From Bolinopsis microptera (taxonomy: Eukaryota > Ctenophora > Tentaculata > Lobata > Bolinopsidae), in NCBI RefSeq assembly GCF_026151205.1, contig NC_087084.1:1712312-1776311 (forward strand): 64,000 nucleotides of DNA, written 5' to 3'. Of the stretch, positions 32,801-45,100 are shown piece by piece; the first letter of the stretch is position 1; each line of letters starts with the position of its first letter. The position numbers and the translations under genes were made by a program. The notes beneath the pieces were generated by a model. The model saw nothing but the letters and a program-made list of their open reading frames with translations. It searched no databases and had not been told where the DNA came from.

Positions 32801-35800
32801 CCAGCATCTGAGAGTTTAGTAATCAATAACTACAGATTATTGGAATGAACTACCGTCCAACTCCCAGCATCTGAGAGTTTAGTAATCAATAACTACAGGT
32901 TATTGGAATGAACTACCGTCCAACTCCCAGCATCTGAGAGTTTAGTAATCAATAACTACAGGTTATTGGAATGAACTACCGTCCAACTCCCAGCATCTGA
33001 GAGTTTAGTAATCAATAACTACAGATTATTGGAATGAGCTACCGTCCAACTCCCAGCATCTGAGAGTTTAGTAATCAATAACTACAGGTTATTGGAATGA
33101 ACTACCGTCCAACTCCCAGCATCTGAGAGTTTAGTAATCAATAACTACAGATTATTGGAATGAACTACCGTCCAACTCCCAGCATCTGAGAGTTTAGTAA
33201 TCAATAACTACAGGTTATTGGAATGAACTACCGTCCAACTCCCAGCATCTGAGAGTTTAGTAATCAATAACTACAGGTTATTGGAATGAACTACCGTCCA
33301 ACTCCCAGCATCTGAGAGTTTAGTAATCAATAACTACAGATTATTGGAATGAACTACCGTCCAACTCCCAGCATCTGAGAGTTTAGTAATCAATAACTAC
33401 AGATTATTGGAATGAACCGTCCAACTCCCAGCATCTGGGAGTTTAGTAATCAATAACTACAGATTATTGGAATGAACCGTCCAACTCCCAGCATCTGAGA
33501 GTTTAGTAATCAATAACTACAGATTATTGGAATGAACTACCGTCCAACTCCCAGCATCTGAGAGTTTAGTAATCAATAACTACAGATTATTGGAATGAAC
33601 TACCGTCCAACTCCCAGCATCTGAGAGTTTAGTAATCAATAACTACAGATTATTGGAATGAACTACCGTCCAACTCCCAGCATCTGAGAGTTTAGTAATC
33701 AATAACTACAGATTATTGGAATGAACTACCGTCCAACTCCCAACATCTGAGAGTTTAGTAATCAATAACTACAGATTATTGGAATGAACTACCGTCCAAC
33801 TCCCAGCATCTGAGAGTTTAGTAATCAATAACTACAGATTATTGGAATGAACTACCGTCCAACTCCCAGCATCTGAGAGTTTAGTAATCAATAACTACAG
33901 GTTATTGGAATGAAAAGGTTACTTGTACTCCCAGCATCTGAGAGTTTAGTAATCAATAACTACAGATTATTGGAATGAACTACCGTCCAACTCCCAGCAT
34001 CTGAGAGTGTTGTAATAAATAACTACAGGTTATTGGAATGAACTACCGTCCATCTCCCAGCATCTGAGAGTTTAGTAATCAATAACTACAGATTATTGGA
34101 ATGAGCTACCGTCCAACTCCCAGCATCTGAGAGTTTAGTAATCAGTAACTACAGATTATTGGAATGAACTACCGTCCAACTCCCAGCATCTGAGAGTTTA
34201 GTAATCAATAACTACAGATTATTGGAATGAACTACCGTCCAACTCCCAGCATCTGAGAGTTTAGTTATCAATAACTACAGATTATTGGAATGAACTACCG
34301 TCCAACTCCCAGCATCTGAGAGTTTAGTAATCAATAACTACAGATTATTAGAATGAACTACCGTCCAACTCCCAGCATCTGAGAGTTTAGTAATCAATAA
34401 CTACAGATTATTGGAATGAACTACCGTCCAACTCCCAGCATCTGAGAGTTTAGTTATCAATAACTACAGATTATTAGAATGAACTACCGTCCAACTCCCA
34501 GCATCTGAGAGTTTAGTAATCAATAACTACAGATTATTGGAATGAACTACCGTCCAACTCCCAGCATCTGAGAGTTTAGTAATCAATAACTACAGATTAT
34601 TGGAATGAACTACCGTCCAACTCCCAGCATCTGAGAGTTTAGTAATCAATAACTACAGATTATTGGAATGAATTACCGTCCAACTCCCAGCATCTGGGGG
34701 TTTAGTAATCAATAACTACAGGTTATTGGAATGAATTACCGTCCAACTCCCAGCATCTGAGAGTTTAGTTATCAATAACTACAGGTTATTGGAATGAATT
34801 ACCGTCCAACTCCCAGCATCTGAGAGTTTAGTAATCAATAACTACAGATTATTGGAATGAACTACCGTCCAACTCCCAGCATCTGAGAGTTTAGTAATCA
34901 ATAACTACAGATTATTGGAATGAACTACCGTCCAACTCCCAGCATCTGAGAGTTTAGTAATCAATAACTACAGATTATTGGAATGAACTACCGTCCAACT
35001 CCCAGCATCTGAGAGTTTAGTAATCAATAACTACAGATTATTGGAATGAACTACCGTCCAACTCCCAGCATCTGAGAGTTTAGTAATCAATAACTACAGG
35101 TTATTGGAATGAACTACCGTCCAACTCCCAGCATCTGAGAGTTTAGTAATCAATAACTACAGATTATTGGAATGAATTACCGTCCAACTCCCAGCATCTG
35201 AGAGTTTAGTAATCAATAACTACAGGTTATTGGAATGAACTACCGTCCAACTCCCAGCATCTGAGAGTTTAGTAATCAATAACTACAGATTATTGGAATG
35301 AACTACCGTCCAACTCCCAGCATCTGAGAGTTTAGTAATCAATAACTACAGATTATTGGAATGAATTACCGTCCAACTCCCAGCATCTGAGAGTTTAGTA
35401 ATCAGTAACTACAGGTTATTGGAATGAATTACCGTCCAACTCCCAGCATCTGAGAGTTTAGTAATCAGTAACTACAGGTTATTGGAATGAACTACCGTCC
35501 AACTCCCAGCATCTGAGAGTTTAGTAATCAATAACTACAGATTATTGGAATGAATTACCGTCCAACTCCCAGCACCTGGGAGTTTAGTAAATTTTAATAT
35601 AGTCAAATTCCACTTATATTTGTTAATATTAGTATTATTATTATGGGGAGGGACGAGTTATTTTATTAATGTTTTTATGTTTTTATTATCTTGACAGTTG
35701 CTGTTGTAACTCAAGATTTGAAATTTGTATTCCTTGTATTCCTTGTATTCCTTGTATATCTTGTAGTAATCAATAACTACAGATTATTGGAATGAACGGG

Positions 35801-38800
35801 TTACTTGTAATATGTGGACAATTATACTGCTCAACAGCTTTATCACTTTATTGAAATGATGGAAACGCCAGATCTTACCACTTCTGAACAATATAACCTA
35901 CAGCAGGCTACGTGCCTGACCTACAGGCCCAACTTTTCACCCCCAAAATAACCCCTCAAAAGTACATCACCTCCAAAAGTTACAAAAACAACTACTTACT
36001 CGTCATCACAAGAATATTGTATCGGTTCCTTGCAGGAGTAGATCTCTCTTACTGGGTTCAGAACTAAATGGTCTGTTAGCTCCTCTGGTTTATTGCACAA
36101 CTTCACTGTTGTGGAGAATGTGGTTAGTAATCAGAAGTCTGTGGTTTAGATTCGGAACAAGTTGGAATGCTGAATTGGATATTTGTAAATGTTGTTATTC
36201 ATTAAGGTAAAATATTTATTGATTTGTGATCTGATTCTCACAGATGGGGCAATATTCGCGAGTAAGAAACTCAGAGAGCTACAATATTTCCTTTCATTTA
36301 CTTTGGTAGTAAATACAGTATATATTTATATATTTATTATATGATATATATTATACTTTATTAATATATAGTAAATATAGGCAGAGGTATTGCACAAGTT
36401 TACCAAAGAGCTATACATATATCCTAACAAAATATTTCCTTGTGTTTGACTTACGCTCGCATACAGGAGCAATAGTCCAGGTCTTATCTTCCTTGCACTG
36501 CACAGTCTTGTTACCCTTGAGGTTGTAGCATTGATCACACTCGTATTCGACCGGGTCGCCACACTTGTACGTCTTCACAGCCTGGGCCTGAAGGAAGGTG
36601 AGTTTGGTATTCTGTGTTTGTAACACGACATCTGTCCGACAGCACTATTTTCTTGTGTTTGATGTGATATCTCAAAATTGGCACATAGAAACTCGCTCAA
36701 ACTTACACAGATTATCCGTTCTATAACCACCATATTTAATGGAAAGTTTCAAGAAAATCGTACGGTAGGATCCGACATAAACTATTGTCCGAATAACCTA
36801 TTTTGGTATCCTGTGTTTGAATTGGTTGCTTACTTTATAACGGCACCATAATTTGATACCTTTGGTAACTTAATTTCTCTTATAACACTTCGACTTTTCT
36901 TCTGCTATAAAATCATACCTTTGTTGAACCATGCTAAGTTTTTAATGTAATTTGGAAGTTGACAAAATTAAAAAATTACTTTAAGATCAGAAAATATTAA
37001 ATATATGAGAATCACTTACCGCACTAAATTTAGACATAATCCCATCAATCTCCTCCACAATAAACGACAAATCCTCTCCATATCCTAGTCCAAAGTTCTC
37101 TGTAACATTAACCAGTTTGGGATAGCTGGGATGCTCGCACTGCTTGATGCCACACCCGGGCACCTCCCTCTCCCACCCCACCTCTCCTGCTGCATTCTCA
37201 GTGCAGTGGATATCAACTGCTTCCAGCTCAAAGCAAGGATCACATTTAACCGTGATATATTCACCACAGTTGTAGGAATCCTTATCAGGAGCTATCTCTG
37301 TGTTGCCAGGAACAGCTGGTTTCTGGCAGGTTTTGATAGAGCAGATTGGTTCAGGCTCACTCCAGCCCCCTCCATGCAGACACTCCGCACTGTTGGAGCC
37401 TGAGGTCCTCTGGTAGCACGTGTTGCAGGTGTACGTGACCTGGTCTCCACACAGATTGTAGTTGCTGTTAGATATCTGACCATTCTCTGGGTCCCCCCTC
37501 TTCTCACATTCGTACAGAGTACACTTGGGTACTGGTTTAGACCAGGACCTGGGGAGAATCAAGTTAGACTACAACCCGGGGAGTGGAGAAGCATCGTGTT
37601 GGACATTTTATGGGATAACGGGTCTTTACAAACAAGTGAAAACAAATTTTAGATACAGTATTATTCAGAACATTGCTGGTACTACACATGTTCGTCATTC
37701 CCCCTACATTCCCCCTACATATCCCCTACATTCCCCCTACATTCCCCCTACATTCCCCCTACATTCCCCCTACATTCCCCCTACATTTCCCCTACATTCC
37801 CCCTACATTCCCCCTACATTCCCCCTACATTCCCCCTACATTCCCCCTACATACCTATCATGGAGACACTGAGCGGACTCATCCCCCTCCAGATAATAAC
37901 ATTTGTCACACGCGTAGTTTACTACAGCACCACATTGTTGGGAGTCTACTGTCCCGGCTCCGTTTCTAGGTTGTCCTGGTGCTGGACACTCCTTTCCTGG
38001 GTGAGGTGCAGGTTAGAGTGATGATATCAAGTCTCCGTAGTGATTGAGCCTCTAGGATGAGGCCGGGCGGGGTTCCTTATACTCCTATAGCAGATGGTAG
38101 CAAAGAGACTTACACTAAAATGTTGTCAGTAAGACTCACAACTGATTCCTCATGAAACGAAGCTAGAAGATATTGTAAGATAAGAGATAACACGTGACTT
38201 ACTGACACACGCGGGCACCTCAGCTGACCAGGTCTTATCTGACTGACACCTCACCTCCTCCTCACCCTGCAGTTCGTGACACTCCTCACACGAGAACTTG
38301 ATGCTTGACCCACATGTTGTCTCCAGGGAGGTCATCATACCGTTTTCTGGCGCTTCTAGTGCTGGACACTGTTTTACTAGATAGAACCGATGTTAGAACT
38401 TATAGTGAATATGACTTATGATGACTTAGGATGACTTAGGATTAAAATGTAAAAGCAATTACCTCTTAGATATTAAGTTACAGTTGCTTGTTGGTTACAA
38501 GATTGCAGTTTGGTTGTGAGGATCACGGTACAATAGAATTACCAAAGAGTCAAGGGGACTATTTCTAGTATAGAAACCCTGTAAACTCAATTAAACACTA
38601 ACTTTTGCAGGAGTAAGATTGTCCGTCCCACTTAGCCTTACTCTGCCAGGGGTTGTAGTCATCAGGTTTATTTGGCTGGCATCTGTGGGTTTCACTTCCT
38701 GATATGGTTCATTGTTTCACTAAAACAACTATAAGTCTGGTATGTAAAAAAAGTAAATGATTAACATTCCTTCTATTCACTTTTACAATTGGTCCATTAA

Positions 38801-41800
38801 GTGTTTCACTAAAACAGCCATAAGTCTGGTATGTAAAAACGATGTGAAAGTAATTTGACCTTGTAATTAACATTCCTTGACCCTTGTATTCACTTTTACA
38901 ATCTGAGCCAAATTAAACCAAAGCAACTCCTAACCTGCATCGTATTCATAACAGTCGTCCTTGCACTGGAAAGTAACGGAATCTCCACAATCATACACTG
39001 ATTTAGACGGCTTGTAAATGGCATTAGATTGGGTATCATCATTCTCCGGCTTCCGGCAACTCCTTATTTGGCAGAGAGGTCTCTCTTGTCCCCAAGTTCC
39101 GTCGGGTAAGCAAGTTCTTTTGTCTGGTCCACAAAGATAGTAGCAATCCTCACAAACCTGACGTTACGGTTTTATATAAATTGAAATTTGACGCTATTTA
39201 TCACAACCGAGAAGAGGAAATAATACATGGTTGAAACATTTTGGATATATGCACTTTCGTTAAGACTTTGTCACTATATCGAATTTTGATAAAATGCTTC
39301 AATTACATATACTTCAATTACATTATTATTCGCCCAATTTAACAGATTTGTCTAGTACTTACATCTTGATCTAGTGGTGTTAATTCAAATGATTAAGATA
39401 TAGAAGGATAATTTAAAATCAATTTTATAATAATAACAAAAAATGATTTATATTATTATTATTATAATAAAAATAATTTAAGATAAAATTATTAAGTTAA
39501 ATCAAGCTTACAACGTCAACTTGAGACCCACACTCAGTAGGACTGTTAGATCCTGTGTCAGTTATCCAAATCTTCTTGTACTCGTCCTCCGCGCTACTCA
39601 GCTTGTCTGAAATGTGCATACTTTCATTTTGAATTTCAGTTTCACTTCTCTTTCACTTTCACATTCACTTTCACTTTCACTTTCGTTTTAATTTTAATTC
39701 AACTCCCAGTTTTATAAACTCACACTGATAGAATCCTTGTCCAGCAATATGGTTTGTTGTGAGCTCGGGGCAAGTTCGAACTGAAGGAAAAACCTATGTT
39801 AAAGAACATTCTTGAAAAGTGGTCTTAACAGGTTAAACGTATATTATTAAATGTAAAATTATTAAAATTATTAAATTTAAAATTGCAAGATTACAAAACA
39901 AGACTCACTAATAACAAAACTCGTTGTTACCAACAAGACTTACTGTTACAAGAAGGACGCTCGGAGTCCCAGTCAATAGAATTGTCATCATCCACCCTAC
40001 ACGTACTAGAAGGAGACCCCTCTAGATCATAACACTCGTCTCCTGCAGGATCGTTCTCTCTAAAAGGAGGGGATACGTTTAGTGGGGGGTTAGGGGGCTG
40101 GGGGGTTACAGTTAGGTGGGGGGATACGTTTAGTGGGGGGTTACAGTTAGTGGGGGGGTTACAGTTAGTGGGGGGGGGTTACAGTCAGTGGGGGGTTACA
40201 GTTAGTGGGGGGGGGGGGTTACAGTTAGTGGGGGGTTACAGTTAGTGGGGGGGGGTTACGTTTAGTGGGGGGGGGGGTTACAGTTAGGGGGTGGGGGATA
40301 CGTTTAGTGGGGGTTACAGTTAGGGGGTGGGGGGTTCGAAGTACAGTTAGGGGGGTTCGAAGTACAGTTAGTGGGGGGGGGGGAGTTCGAAGTACAGTTA
40401 GGGGGTTCAACGTTTAGTTAGTGGGGGGAGGGTTCGAAGTACAGTTAGGGGGGTGGGGGGTTCGAAGTACAGTTAGGGGGTTCAACGTTTAGTTAGTGGG
40501 GGGGGAGTTCGAAGTACAGTTAGTGGGGGAGGGGTTACAGTTGGGGGGGTGGGGGGTTCGAAGTACAGTTAGGGGGGTCCAACGTTTAGTTAGTGGGGGG
40601 AGTTCGAAGTACAGTTATTGGGGAGAGGTTCGAAGTATAAATTAAATTAAAGATTTTGTTGAATAAACCATAGAGATAAACATTAGAGCATTGTAATTTT
40701 GTTCACTGATACTTTATTGTATCATTGCAACTTACCGTGTTTTGCACTGATACTCTATGGTATCATTGCAAGCAGTTCGCACATTCTTTATCTCTAGTGG
40801 ATACTCCAGGGTAGGGCTCTTAGGGGTGATCACAGTATCTGAGTCTACATCTAGGAGAGTCAGTCCAGCGAGCATCCTCCTCACAGGTCACATGTGACCC
40901 ATCCTCAGGGTACATGTCGTAGCAGATATCACACTCGAACTCCACTGAGTCACCACACTCTAGTCCCTGCAGGGTGTATTGTTTCATCAGATATAATCTT
41001 TATAGTAATAGTCTTACTACCATTATTCGATTCAGTAAGATCCAGCCAATCATTTTATACCAGATCTTATCGGTTTTAAGTTCTTGCTATCATTTTCGAG
41101 AACAAATCTTCCACTTAAACCACTTTTGTTACCTGAATGTAGTTCAAAAAAGGAGCATGACATGACTTACATGTGGGACAGGGGACCTGATCCAAGAAAG
41201 TGGGTATTTTTTATTCTTATCGTCATCTATATCGGGCAGTGTCGGCTCCGGACAAGTTATTACTGAAAAGTATATGTTTATCAGACATTTGATACTATGC
41301 AGTGACTCAGTGAGCATTTTGGTGATTGTCAAAAGCTATAACTTGCTACAAAAAGATTCGTTTTGTCTTACTTTTGCAGGCGTCCACCCCCTCAGTCCAC
41401 CCTGCATCGTTCACTTTGTCTCCGTTACCTGGTCTACACTGGATCACCTGAATTACCATTATGTAATAGTGGGAACCTGGTAAGCAGTTTAGAGTAAAAA
41501 GTGAAAGTGAAAGGTACTTTCTCTCTCGTCACACGAAAGTTATTTTTATTATTTCTGTTTTCGATGGCAGAGCATTAAGTCAACAATCACATTCTAGTTC
41601 CAACCACAAAATCCACCAGATCACAGCCAAATCATTGCCAGTACAGGAACTGACCTGAGGTTCCGGGTTGATCTCGTGGCAGGTGGTGCAGGTGACTGTG
41701 ACCTTTTCCCCACAGTTACTATGGTTACTACACTGGTTACTATGGTTACTACACAGACGAGGAACTCACCTGAGGTTCCGGGTTGATCTCGTGGCAGGTA

Positions 41801-42100
41801 GTGCAGGTGACAGTGACCTTCTCCTCACAGTTGTACCACTCCTTGTCTGGAGAGATGATTGTTTGGTCGTTAGGAACAGCCGGTCTCTTACAAGTCTTTT
41901 CCTGGGGGAGTCAGGTCAGTCAGCTGTTTCAAGCAATATACTGATACAATTATAAACAAGTTTATTTTTTACGCTTCATGTAATATTTTGTTATTTTTTA
42001 AACTAAATTGTAACAATAAAACTTAACGTTAATCATAAGCTCTCTCTGTACCTGACAGGCAGGAACTGATCTGTCCCACATCAGATCGAAAATGAAAGAG

Positions 42101-42161
<61 letters not shown>

Positions 42162-45100
42162 AATTGAAATTGAAAGTGAAAGTGAAAGTGAAAGTGAAAG
42201 TATATGTACCTGACAGGCAGGAACTGATCTGTCCCACATCATGTCCTCGTTTCTAGGAGCAGTGCAGGTCTGAGTGTCCTGTTGGGGGACGAAGTAGCAG
42301 CAGTCCTGGGGGCTGTAGGTCACGCTCTCCAGGTAGTCGAATACAGTCCGCCCTATAGATAGGTGGTCAAATTAGGGGGTTTAAGTGTACTTCTTATCTA
42401 CTTGAATCACAACCCCTCATTGTCATGACAACTATTGTCATGGGATATAAAAGAGTGGAACTTCAACCTCTATAGCCGATCTGGAGCACTAAGATTAATC
42501 CTCATCGATATTAATCCTCACCGTTAGCATTGTCCACACAGTATTGGTGTGTCTCCTCTTTCTCACACTTGGGATCACTACAGAAACTGCAACCATCCCT
42601 GTTCCTCTCGAAGTTTCCAAGGTATGAGTTCTGACAGCAGACCTCACTGAGATTCGGTGAGGAGTTACCCCCATCTTTCTCCTGACAGCAGCACTTGGAG
42701 ACTTCTCTGATACAAGCCTGGGTTTCTTTGTAAACATTTACTCCTCTCAGACAGTCGTTGGAGGCTCCTGAGAGACAAAGAGATTAGCTGATTACTGAGA
42801 TACGTTTCAATTCACGTTACTATGCGAGCATCATAAATTGCATGACGCATTAAGAGTACCGACTCCCTATCCTTTATTTGATCTGTTGGTAACCCTAGAT
42901 ATTCGAACAAAGTATAGACCCTGGAATTTTTTGAAGCAAGGGAAAATGAAAGCAAAAGTTAAAGTATCACTATATACCCTGGAACTGTTTGGAGCAGTAG
43001 TCCTGCGCGTCCTGCTGACACTGGCTATCCTCACACTCACACCCCTTCTCCACACACTGTGTACACTCCTCATCCTCAGGGTGGGTGCTCCACTCCTTGT
43101 GGTACTGAGTGTTGTACGAGGTTAGCTCGCTTCCGTCCGGGAGTTTGTAGTCGTTTGTACCTGAGAGGGAGAGGATGTGAAGGGATCAGTTATAGTTATT
43201 ACACCAAATGGTCCTAAAATAAAAGATGAAACAGAAAGTGCGATACTGTCCACCCGGATTCCAAAAAAATACTGTGATACCAGTGTGATAGAAAACTTAC
43301 CGTCATTATCGTAGAACCCACACAGGCCCCCAGTACTCCCGCTGTATTTAGAAAACTTGACCAGTGTCACTGTCAACCTGCTCGTCCCATCAAATGTTAC
43401 CTGACGATAAAACATGATTAAAAGATTAAAGAGGTTATAAAATTATAATGTTGTAGTCCTGCAGTGAGGGTATATTAGAGGAAACTGTTTTGAGTGATAT
43501 GATGATGATGCAGATTTCAATGAACTTACCTTATCGGATTTTGTTCGGGCGGACATTGCGTGAACGGACATAATATTGGGTGGTCATAATTATGGACACA
43601 AAAATATCTTTGACCGTACATACTAACCCGACTTAAATTTGGGTGGACATTACGTGGACGCTGACCCCTCCAGTGCTCACGTAATTTCCGACCAAACAAA
43701 GTTTGATAAGTTAGTACTGGTTACTATGGTTACTACACTGGTTACTATGGTTACTACACTGGTTAATATGGTTACTACACTGGTTACTATGGTTACTACA
43801 CTGGTTAATATGGTTACTACACTGGTTACTATGGTTACTACACTGGTTACTACACTGGTTACTACACTGGTTACTATGGTTACTACACTGGTTACTACAC
43901 TGGTTACTAAGGTGGTAAGAAAGAATAACTATTAACTAACGGAGATCTCCTCCTCGCATCCCTTCTTCACACTGGTTACTATGGTTACTACACTGGTTAC
44001 TATGGTTACTACACTGGTTACTATGGTTACTACACTGGTCACTATGGTTACTACACTGGTTACTAAGGTAATAAGAAAGAATAACTAACGGAGATCTCCT
44101 CCTCGCCTCCCCTCTTTAGGGATATAACAACGAGCGGCTCCCTTGGTTCCGTGTCCTGTAGCACGTGTTTAATAGACATGTCAGCACTATCGTGATCTAT
44201 CTCTGCGGATTTAGTGTTCTGTTAAGTTAAGTTGTTACCTAATCTGTAACCTCTTTCAAAATTCTAAAAAATATTCAGATACGAAAAAGATACAAAAAAT
44301 AAATAAATAAAAAATAAGCTAACCATCTCTGATCATCTTGTGGCTGTTGACAATAACGACTGGCTCGGGCAGCAAAGTGACAATGTTATCTTGCCATTTG
44401 ATTCTGTACGCTCCCAAAGTGCACTTATGATAGTATCCTGAGTAGGGGAACTTTGTTATTCTCGTTCTGTTGAAAATCATACAATTTATATATAAATTGT
44501 ATATATTATATTAAATCATACTCACAGTGTAGTAATTAGTTCTGTCGACTGTGGATTGTCAAATGTAAAGATCACAAATAACATACCAAGATCGCAACCA
44601 AACTATAAGCAACTGCACCAGCATAGAATAATGAACCTACTGTACCTTCAATACTGACATCATTATCCTCTGACTTGAAGAGATGGAAGCCACACTTTTC
44701 TACCTTTTGTTGGAATAGGGGCACATTGTTGCCATCAAATGTGGTTACTTTGGAGTTGTTACAGGCAGAGGTGTAGGACACACAAGTGGGGGGTGTTTCG
44801 TTCTTGTAGTCTGGCGGGGTTATTACACTGGTTACTATGGTTACTGCACTGGTTACTATGGTTACTACACTGGTTACTACACTAATAGGTGTAACAAAAA
44901 ACACCCAGAATCCCGAATATGTTAAACCTTTAAACGTTAATGTACACTAGAGACTTACAGCCGCAGGCGTGATAGAGCAGCTTGCGAGGAGTTTGCGCCT
45001 TGAGAGTAGTCAGTCTGAACTCTCCATTGTCAGTAGGGAGAGTCAGGGGCACTATTGTAGCGCCGTTAACTAACATTGACTTCTGCACTTCCAGGTCCAC

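Larger units (their letters stand above)
30194..37996 (-). other. Gene A CCP modules 7-11 (exons 29-33)
   Basis: Exon 30 (37548-37020) alone holds two complete modules plus the ends of two more: VPKC closes one, then ECEKRGDPENG...PIC, TCQKPAVPGN...VPGC, and QCEHPSYPK opens the next, which exon 31 finishes (CGDPVEYECDQCYNL to APVC). Exon 32 opens a module (LCNKPEEL) that is closed by exon 33 (30291-30194), starting at CWELDGS and ending PPTC. Exons 32 and 33 are separated by a 5.7-kb intron made mostly of a 63-bp satellite that carries copies of the exon 33 acceptor. Without exon 33 the module would have no closing cysteines. Confidence 0.8.
38203..41901 (-). other. Gene A CCP modules 1-6 (exons 19-28)
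   Basis: CCP/sushi modules are mostly split over two or three exons. They are recognised by the opening C..P, the central C, the late Trp and the closing P.C. Examples are TCKRPAVPN...VDAC (exons 19-20), TCPEPTLPD...SPRC (21-22), YCDHP...RPSC (22-23), a module over exons 24-26, one over 26-27, and a complete module in exon 28 (CPALEAPENG to VPAC). Several have the extra cysteine pair, for example CGDSVEFECDICYDM and CGSSIKFSCEECHEL. One extra G in the G4 run at 40823-40826 breaks the frame between YCDHP and KSPTLEY. Removing one base restores both the CCP pattern and the phase of all later exons. CCPs normally mediate protein-protein binding in complement-like and adhesion proteins. Confidence 0.8.

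Noticed and set aside
30275-35590. CRISPR-like regular array
   Set aside because: Units are contiguous with no unique spacers, the genome is eukaryotic, and the unit derives from an exon border.
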